Shown piece by piece: positions 58,346 to 64,000 of a stretch of 64,000 bases of DNA. A program made the translations under genes and the position numbers. Each line of letters begins with the position of its first letter. Position 1 is the stretch's first letter. The stretch comes from UMGS1002 sp045586785 (lineage in GTDB: Bacteria; Bacillota; Clostridia; Oscillospirales; CAG-272), in contig JAZNBA010000072.1 in the NCBI GenBank assembly GCA_045586785.1, positions 62,001 to 126,000 of the forward strand, in the 5' to 3' direction. Under the pieces are notes generated by a model. That model was given only the letters and a program-made list of their open reading frames with translations. It was not told the DNA's origin and ran no database searches.

Positions 58346-59682
58346 GATGTGGCTCCCGTGCATTTTTGATCGTTGTGATCTTCACCGCCAAGCACCTTGT
58401 CCTGCTTGCGATGAATCTCTTTTCTTGAAATAAGATTAAGTGCTAAAAACATAATGGCGTTAAATGGGGACAGATGAATTCGGTTGCCAAAAAGACGCTT
58501 GAAAATATTTTTATACGAATTAAAGCTGAAGCGCGCGTTTTTGCATCCTCCATAAAGATCGCGGGGTGTCATATTTTCGGGATAAAACACCGTGTCTCCG
58601 TATCTGTAGCCCGGCTCCAGCCACCATTTTTCATAGATGAGCTTGTTTTGCGCTTTAAGCCTTTCGTATAGCGCAGTGTCGGGAAAGGGAATAAGAGGAT
58701 TGAAGTTTGCCACCGCAAAATTATGCTTCAATGCGAATTCCAGCGTTTCGTCTATTGAGCGGCGCGTGTCGTGATCATAGCCAAGCACAAAGGTGGCGTA
58801 GATCATAAGACCGTGACGGTATATATTTTGTATCGCTTTTTCATATGTCTCAATGCGCAAATTGGCGCGTTTGTTCATAAGCTTGAGATTATCGGGATCT
58901 AAGGATTCAAAGCCTATCAGAACAAGAACACAGCCGCTTTTTTTCATAGCTGTCAGAAGGGTATCGTTCATCGCTACGTCCATGCTTATCTGACACGCCC
59001 ACTTCTTTTTGAGCGGTCTTATGGCATCAAACAAAGCAAGCGCCGAGGCTTCATTCAAAAAAATGTTGTCGTCAATGAAAAACAGTATTTTTTCTTTTAT
59101 TCCGCGTATTTCTTCAACGACGGTCTGTATGTCCTTTTGACGCACACCGCATTTGTAAAATTGACTTATCGAGCAAAAATCACAGTGAAATTTGCATCCT
59201 CTTGAAAACTGAACAAGTCCGATGGCGTTATATTTTTTGCCGCGGAAGGCGGGGCTGTTAAAATCAAGACGCAGAAGAGACTGCTTGTGCGACGACATGT
59301 ATTTTCGTTTTGGAGCAGATTGCTTCAAGTCCGCGAGATACTCGGGCCACGTATCCTCGGCGTCGCCGATCAGCACGGTATCGCAGTGCTCCAACGCTTC
59401 CTCAGGCAATGCCGTTGGGTGAAATCCGCCCATTACAATTTGGTTGTTGGGAGTCTTATACTTCTTCGCCAGGTCATATGCGTGCTTGGCGGCAAATGTT
59501 TCGACTGACAGCGCGATCACGTCCGAGTCAATGATATCGGGCAGTGTCTCAATGCGCTCGTCAAAGTATTCTACGGTTACATCCGAGGGGGTGACAGCAT
59601 GAAATACCGCAAAGATCAGCGGTTTCATTGCGTCACTTCCTTTGCCCTCGAGCATACTGACTTTAATTAACGTAACTTTCAT
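58342..59682 (-). CDS. B12-binding-domain radical SAM enzyme 3 (of five)
   Basis: The 446-residue protein has PLIFAVFHAVTP, YFDERIETLPD, QIVMGGFHPTALPEEALEH, cluster Cys163/Cys167/Cys170 (SRGCKFHCDFC), FIDDNIFLNEASA, LVLIGFESLDPDN and IPFPDTALYERLKA. The C-terminal GGEDHNDQKC tail is unusual. It starts one base before the stop of enzyme 4. It belongs with enzymes 1 and 2 in one subfamily, as shown by shared [ST]VETF/Y and D[DE]RIE motifs. Confidence 0.92.
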   Translation of the reverse strand: MKVTLIKVSMLEGKGSDAMKPLIFAVFHAVTPSDVTVEYFDERIETLPDIIDSDVIALSVETFAAKHAYDLAKKYKTPNNQIVMGGFHPTALPEEALEHCDTVLIGDAEDTWPEYLADLKQSAPKRKYMSSHKQSLLRLDFNSPAFRGKKYNAIGLVQFSRGCKFHCDFCSISQFYKCGVRQKDIQTVVEEIRGIKEKILFFIDDNIFLNEASALALFDAIRPLKKKWACQISMDVAMNDTLLTAMKKSGCVLVLIGFESLDPDNLKLMNKRANLRIETYEKAIQNIYRHGLMIYATFVLGYDHDTRRSIDETLEFALKHNFAVANFNPLIPFPDTALYERLKAQNKLIYEKWWLEPGYRYGDTVFYPENMTPRDLYGGCKNARFSFNSYKNIFKRLFGNRIHLSPFNAIMFLALNLISRKEIHRKQDKVLGGEDHNDQKCTGATS

Positions 59683-59683
59683 T

Positions 59684-60973
59684 TTATTCTACCCCAAGGT
59701 ATTTAAAGCCCAGGTTTGCGCCCAGACATATGAATTTCTCGCGGAGACTTTGGTTGGGTGTGTTTTTGACGCGCTTGAATATGTTTTTAAAGGAATACGT
59801 TTGCTTCCAGACGGTCCTGTATATCTGATCAAGGCGCTGAGGCGGCATGTTTTGCGGCATAAACACTGTTTCGTGTTGGTTATATTTTGACCAATCCCGT
59901 GTTATGATGCGCCCCTCGTCCTCCAGACGTCGGAATAGCGGTGAGTTGGGCACAGGCGTAAGAATGGCAAATCTTGCAAGATTCAAGTTAAGATAATTGA
60001 TCTGTTCGGGCAAAGATAACAGCTCCTGCTCGGTATCACCGTCCATCCCGAGAATAAAGCAGCCGTTTACGCTTATGCCGTAGCTTTGCATTATGGCAAT
60101 GGCTTGCTTGTAGTTGCTTGGATCGTTGAAGCCTTTGTTTGATGTATCAAGTGTATTTCGATTCATTGATTCAAGACCGACCAGCAGTCCCGCACAACCG
60201 CTTTGCTGTGCGGCGCGCATCAATTCTTGGTCAAATGCCGAGGCTATCGTGGCAGACCCTACCCACCGTATATTCAGCTTGGCAAGCTGCTTCATAAGAG
60301 CTATGGAATATTCGCGGTCACCGAAAAAGTTAGGGTCAAAAAAGACCAGCATACGAGTATTCAGAGCTTTGATCTCATTTATAACGTTTTCAACAGGACG
60401 GGCACTGCAAGTTCTCCACATTTTGCTTATAGCGCAAAATTCGCAATTATTCGGACAGCCTCGATTTGCGATAACGGCAGGATATTTCAGATATTTTTTG
60501 CGAGGTATGGCGCGTCTGTCGGGCGGTACTATATCAGCGCCGTTTACGTGCTGTCGGTCGTAAAGCGGCTTTGGACAGCCGGCGGCGAAATCCTTCAAAA
60601 ACTGCGGCCATGAGTACTCTGCCGCGCCCACTATCACGGTGTCAGCATGCTGCGCTGCTTCCTCGGGCATATGAGTGGGATGGTATCCGCCCATGACAAT
60701 ATACGAACCCTGCTGCCTGAAATGTTGTGCTATTTTGTATGCTCTCGGCGCGTTTGATGTCAACACGCTGAGCGCGACGATGTCGTATTTCTGATGTTTC
60801 AGCGGATAATTACCCTGTATTTCGTCGTATGTATCAACACTTGCGTCGATTTCTTGCGGAATCAACGCAAGCAGTGTAGCCAACGTCAGCGGAGCATATG
60901 TTATAAGACCCGATAGCCGCGCGCGATAGCTTTTGTCATCGGCGTGCCACGGCTGTAATAATAAAATCTTCAT
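59684..60973 (-). CDS. B12-binding-domain radical SAM enzyme 4 (of five)
   Basis: The 429-residue protein from ATG 60973 (CGGAG upstream) has YAPLTLATLLALIPQEIDA, YDEIQGNY, YIVMGGYHPTHMPEEAAQHA, cluster Cys173/Cys177/Cys180 (NRGCPNNCEFC), FFDPNFFGDREYS and GLLVGLESMNRNT. It lacks the long C-terminal hydrophobic tail of enzyme 1. It groups with enzyme 5 (YAPLTLATL versus YAPITLALL). An in-frame upstream start at 61075 would overlap enzyme 5 by 83 bases and is less likely. Confidence 0.92.
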   Translation of the reverse strand: MKILLLQPWHADDKSYRARLSGLITYAPLTLATLLALIPQEIDASVDTYDEIQGNYPLKHQKYDIVALSVLTSNAPRAYKIAQHFRQQGSYIVMGGYHPTHMPEEAAQHADTVIVGAAEYSWPQFLKDFAAGCPKPLYDRQHVNGADIVPPDRRAIPRKKYLKYPAVIANRGCPNNCEFCAISKMWRTCSARPVENVINEIKALNTRMLVFFDPNFFGDREYSIALMKQLAKLNIRWVGSATIASAFDQELMRAAQQSGCAGLLVGLESMNRNTLDTSNKGFNDPSNYKQAIAIMQSYGISVNGCFILGMDGDTEQELLSLPEQINYLNLNLARFAILTPVPNSPLFRRLEDEGRIITRDWSKYNQHETVFMPQNMPPQRLDQIYRTVWKQTYSFKNIFKRVKNTPNQSLREKFICLGANLGFKYLGVE

Positions 60974-60992
60974 AATAGCGACTCCGGATGTG

Positions 60993-62330
60993 TTATACTG
61001 TAGGGATATCCGAATTGTCCGACATAACGTCGGCGCCGAATATCTCAAATTCCTTTGCGTATTTCCTGTAACCAATATTAACTAACATATAGATGCTTTT
61101 GACGGTCTTTGGCTTGGTAAGGTCAAGACGCTTCCAAATGTTTTTCCACGAATAGGTTTGCTTCCATGCCCACGCAATTCCTGCTTCAAGCTGTTCTTTT
61201 GTCATTTGCTTGGGCTGATAAACGCAATGCTCTACGTCATACATGGCAAAATCGTGCTCTATGATGCGCCCCTCGGCTTCAAGCTCACGGTAAAACTCGG
61301 TTCCGGGGAAAGGAGTAATGATAGAAAAACGGGGCAGGTCGATCTTGGCTTCAAGGCACAGGTCTACGGTTCGACGGAACACGTCGGGTCCGTCCTCGTC
61401 GGCACCAAAGGCAAAGCACCCCATGACCATAATGCCCTTGCGGTGTAGCTTATCCATAAGCGATTTATATTCCTCTACGTGATTGACGCCCTTATTTATG
61501 CCTGCCTGGGTCTCTTGATTGACCGACTCGAAGCCGATGAGCAGTCCTTTACATCCGCTTTTTTGGAATACATCAAGCAGCTCGTCATTGTGACCGATGG
61601 CAGTTGTAGTCAGACCCATCCACCACTTTTTCAGCGGGATCATGGCAGTAAAAAGCTCTTTGGCGTATTTTACGTCGGCTATCAGGTTGACATCGGGGAA
61701 AATGACCTCTTTACCCTTGAACGATTTTATCTCGGCGATCACGTCCTCCACGGGACGGGTGATGACTCGTTTGCCGAATGCGGCAGGATACGCGCAAAAT
61801 GTACAGGTATGGTTACAACCTCGCACAGCCTCCACCGTGTTCAGCGTTATGTACTTTTTCTTTTTCAGAAGGTCCTTGCGGGGGAGTGGGCGGTTGGCAA
61901 TATCGGCGCAGCCGTCGCCGTAATAGAACGGCTTTAAGCAGCCATTATTTATGTCGAGAAGTGCCTCGGGAAATGTTTTCTCACCAAGACCCAGTAAAAC
62001 AGCGTCTGCGTGCTGTGCCGCCTCGTCGGGGCAAAGTGAGGGATGAACACCGCCGAGAAGGACGGTCTTTCCAAGACTTCTGAAATAGTCGGCGAATTTG
62101 TAGCATCTTGAGGATGTACCCGTGATACAGGTAATGGCGATCACGTCGGCATCGGTATCAAGGGGGATAGCCTCGGCGGTTTCGTCATATATTTCAACTT
62201 CGGCACCAAGCTCCGTCGGCACCAGCGCGGCAAGCAGCGCCAATGTGATAGGTGCGTAGTGCAGACCCTTGTGGAACATTCCGTTATATCTGTGCATAGC
62301 GCCGGCGGGGGAAAGTAATGAGATTTTCAC
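60993..62330 (-). CDS. B12-binding-domain radical SAM enzyme 5 (of five)
   Basis: The 445-residue protein from GTG 62330 (GGAG six bases upstream) has HYAPITLALLAALVPTELG, IYDETAEAIPLD, TVLLGGVHPSLCPDEAAQHA, cluster Cys172/Cys176/Cys179 (VRGCNHTCTFC), FPDVNLIADVKYAKELF and GLLIGFESVNQET. It is the first radical SAM gene after the permease, with 19 bases between. It is the most distinct of the five in its C-terminal KPKTVKSIYMLVN region. Confidence 0.92.
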   Translation of the reverse strand: MKISLLSPAGAMHRYNGMFHKGLHYAPITLALLAALVPTELGAEVEIYDETAEAIPLDTDADVIAITCITGTSSRCYKFADYFRSLGKTVLLGGVHPSLCPDEAAQHADAVLLGLGEKTFPEALLDINNGCLKPFYYGDGCADIANRPLPRKDLLKKKKYITLNTVEAVRGCNHTCTFCAYPAAFGKRVITRPVEDVIAEIKSFKGKEVIFPDVNLIADVKYAKELFTAMIPLKKWWMGLTTTAIGHNDELLDVFQKSGCKGLLIGFESVNQETQAGINKGVNHVEEYKSLMDKLHRKGIMVMGCFAFGADEDGPDVFRRTVDLCLEAKIDLPRFSIITPFPGTEFYRELEAEGRIIEHDFAMYDVEHCVYQPKQMTKEQLEAGIAWAWKQTYSWKNIWKRLDLTKPKTVKSIYMLVNIGYRKYAKEFEIFGADVMSDNSDIPTV

Positions 62331-62349
62331 AGTGAGCTCCTTTCTCCGA

Positions 62350-63498
62350 TCAATCAATCGGAATAAACGAGGAAATTGCCATAAATATAATGGCTACGGC
62401 AACCAGTGTTATCATAATCTTGTTTCCCGAGCATTTACCCAACAAAAGCGCTTGTTTGGGGGATTTAACTGCATTGTAATAAGCAGGGAGAACAACAATA
62501 ACTAAAATGATGGAAAGCGCGCCCGCGCCGATCTGAACGTAATCAAGTACGCCCAGGGGAAGAAATACGGCGATCAGCAACGCGGGAACGGTTGCGATAA
62601 ACCAAGAAATTCTTGTGGAGAGTCCGAATTGCCCACCAACGACATCCGCAAACGCAAACCCGCTTGACCAGAAAGATGTGAACATGGCAAGCAGCACGAG
62701 CACAGAGCAGAGAATTCGGACAAAAGGTATTCCAATGCCGTTTGAAAGACCAATTGTGGCAATTTCGGTAACAGTGTCCGAGCCGAGAATGACTGCCACT
62801 GTAAACGCCACTGTTATCAGCGCGTTGAGGCTGAGTCCGCCGATGACGGCTTTGGTGGTAAGCTGCTTTTTTTCAATGTGGTTGCAGACCTGTATAATGG
62901 AAAAAATAGCTGAAAACGCAAACATAAACAAGCCATATACGGCAAATACCGTGCTTGGTGCACCAAAGGAAAAATTCAGCGAACCCTTTACATCAAGGCA
63001 GGACAGGATCATCAGCACGGCTACGGCGCATCCGATCAGTATCATAGAGAGCTTTTCGCCTATTCCCATACCCTTGACGCCAAAAATTATCACAACGGAA
63101 GCAAGCACATAGAATATGATTTTTGTAACCGTATCGCTAACGCCTGTCAGGTCTGCCAGAACATTGCCTGCGCAAAGTATATAGACTACCAGATTTTCGA
63201 GCAAAAGTAAGACAAGCAAAACAAGAAAAGTAATATTAAGCGCTTTTTTGCCTTTCCCGTAAAACAGATGCTCGTCAAGAATGGCAAGAAGATCGTCCGG
63301 CTTTTTGGAATTGCGAGTGAGGTCTGCTATGATCAGGTACATAACAGCACTTACCGCGTAAGCAAGCACAAGAGCAGTAATCGTGCCGAAAACGCCGATC
63401 TTATTTATTGCGTAGGGAATTGTCAAGATACCCGTACCGACTCCGGCGCCGGCTACCAGCATCAAAGATTCTATAAAAGTGAGTTTTTTGTTTTTCAT
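62350..63498 (-). CDS. Amino-acid permease (AAAP/APC superfamily)
   Basis: A 382-residue integral membrane protein with about 11 helices and the family start LMLVAGAGVGTGILTIPYAI, GVKGMGIGEKLSMI and an aromatic-amino-acid-transporter-like body. It is the promoter-proximal gene of the seven-gene operon that continues with five radical SAM enzymes and a GNAT protein. It could import the amino acid that the enzymes modify (inference). The ATG has AAAGGTGA and the promoter at 63531-63559. Confidence 0.88.
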   Translation of the reverse strand: MKNKKLTFIESLMLVAGAGVGTGILTIPYAINKIGVFGTITALVLAYAVSAVMYLIIADLTRNSKKPDDLLAILDEHLFYGKGKKALNITFLVLLVLLLLENLVVYILCAGNVLADLTGVSDTVTKIIFYVLASVVIIFGVKGMGIGEKLSMILIGCAVAVLMILSCLDVKGSLNFSFGAPSTVFAVYGLFMFAFSAIFSIIQVCNHIEKKQLTTKAVIGGLSLNALITVAFTVAVILGSDTVTEIATIGLSNGIGIPFVRILCSVLVLLAMFTSFWSSGFAFADVVGGQFGLSTRISWFIATVPALLIAVFLPLGVLDYVQIGAGALSIILVIVVLPAYYNAVKSPKQALLLGKCSGNKIMITLVAVAIIFMAISSFIPID

Positions 63499-63511
63499 AA
63501 GTCACCTTTAA

Positions 63512-63559
63512 TAATAAGTAGTATTGACTTATTATAACATAAAGTAATAAGTTTGTCTA
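63512..63559 (-). promoter_or_regulatory. Promoter with three 8-base operator-like repeats for the radical SAM operon
   Basis: On the minus strand TAGACA (63559-63554), 17 bases, TATAAT (63536-63531). TAATAAGT occurs at 63512-63519 and 63545-63552, and inverted (ACTTATTA) at 63527-63534, overlapping the -10 box and the spacer. Confidence 0.75.
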
Positions 63560-63590
63560 TACCAATATATAAGCAGACGCGACGCCGACC

Positions 63591-63619
63591 TTGACAAAAC
63601 GGGAAGAGTAAGATATAAT
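63591..63619 (+). promoter_or_regulatory. Promoter of the tannase-like gene
   Basis: TTGACA (63591-63596), 17-base spacer, TATAAT (63614-63619). Confidence 0.88.
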
Positions 63620-63650
63620 TGTTTAAAAACCACACCTTGGAGGCACCGAA

Positions 63651-64000
63651 ATGAACGAGGATATTTTAGCGCTTGCAGGTAAGCTTGATGCTACCGAGAT
63701 AACCGATATAACGCAAGAGAATAATTACACCACGGCAGGCGGCAAGGTATTACCGCCGTTTTTAAGAATTAAATTGGTTTCAAGGCCGACGGATAAATCA
63801 TATATTCGCTACGAATTGTGGTTGCCCGAGAAGTGGAACGGTATTTTTCTCGGCACGGGTAACGGCGGCATGGCGGGTATTATGCGCTATGAAAAGCTTG
63901 AGCACGGTGTCTGGTGGGGATGTGCTACCGCCCATACCGACATGGGTACGTCTGACGGCGTGCGCCGCGGCGCTCTTTGCCGCCGTGTGCACGAGGATTT
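63651..64000 (+). CDS. Tannase/feruloyl-esterase-like protein (cut by window edge)
   Basis: The 116 visible residues start MNEDILALAGKLDATEIT and contain YELWLPEKWNGIFLGTGNGGMAGIMRY and WWGCATAHTDMGTSDG, the N-terminal signature of the tannase/feruloyl esterase family (PF07519), which cleaves esters of plant phenolics. No signal peptide is visible. The catalytic Ser and His regions lie beyond the edge. It has TTGGAGG and a consensus promoter, divergent from the permease operon. Confidence 0.82.
   Translation, partial: MNEDILALAGKLDATEITDITQENNYTTAGGKVLPPFLRIKLVSRPTDKSYIRYELWLPEKWNGIFLGTGNGGMAGIMRYEKLEHGVWWGCATAHTDMGTSDGVRRGALCRRVHED

Noticed and set aside
54643..62083. Long plus-strand open frames opposite the radical SAM genes
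   Set aside because: They are reading-frame shadows of the real minus-strand genes, without ribosome sites or domains.
1..64000. CRISPR array
   Set aside because: No series of regularly spaced 25-40 bp direct repeats and no cas genes were seen on either strand.

Overview
The window looks like a chromosomal segment of a gut-type member of the Clostridia (Firmicutes). This rests on many sigma-A promoters of the form TTGACA-17-TATAAT, strong AGGAGG-type ribosome binding sites, Thr-rich linkers behind lipoprotein signal peptides, orphan ECF S-components under riboswitches (tetrahydrofolate and preQ1), and clostridial families such as AzlCD, zf-HC2 anti-sigma factors and TnpV. Species cannot be named from sequence alone.

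Layout. 1-3.3 kb: a cut-off lipoprotein gene divergent from an AraC regulator, then a sugar transferase and a polysaccharide flippase. 3.3-10.6 kb: a leftward group (azlD, azlC, SGNH-like lipoprotein, E2-like acyltransferase, alpha/beta hydrolase) and a rightward group (HAD phosphatase, membrane XRE regulator, EEP-nuclease-like lipoprotein). 10.6-13.3 kb: a vitamin block in which a THF riboswitch precedes folT-folC and a preQ1 riboswitch precedes queT. 13.3-26.7 kb: a DeoR regulator facing a rightward locus of surface protein, solute-binding lipoprotein, two Gfo/Idh/MocA dehydrogenases, class III aminotransferase, FGGY kinase, amidohydrolase, fucose-isomerase-like protein and SGNH lipoprotein. 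This reads as a catabolic pathway for a sugar or cyclitol that I cannot identify. tRNA-Met and tRNA-Glu follow.

26.95 to about 52.48 kb is a composite genomic island. It begins directly after tRNA-Glu and ends near a decayed tRNA-Glu-like fragment. The left part is a mobilization module (two ParB-like proteins, a relaxase, a MobC-like protein, a candidate oriT, TnpV, a tyrosine integrase) carrying three copies of a conserved palindrome. The cargo is a dGTPase-like HD protein followed by a biosynthetic cluster: AMP-ligase, acyl carrier protein, two unknown AT-rich genes, a 2505-residue NRPS (C-FkbH-PCP-C-A-PCP-reductase), an SDR, an alanine racemase broken by a stop codon, and a phosphopantetheinyl transferase. 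The predicted logic is acyl starter, FkbH-loaded three-carbon unit, one amino acid and reductive release. A LexA-like repressor, a sigma-region-4-like protein, a HEPN-motif protein and a large serine recombinase close the island.

52.5-54.5 kb holds an ECF sigma/anti-sigma/membrane-protein operon. 54.6-63.5 kb is one leftward operon of an amino-acid permease, five consecutive B12-binding-domain radical SAM enzymes and a GNAT-family protein. It is driven by a promoter with three copies of an 8-base operator-like element. A tannase/feruloyl-esterase-like gene runs off the right edge. The strongest candidates for undescribed biology are the FkbH-containing NRPS cluster and the five-enzyme radical SAM operon.
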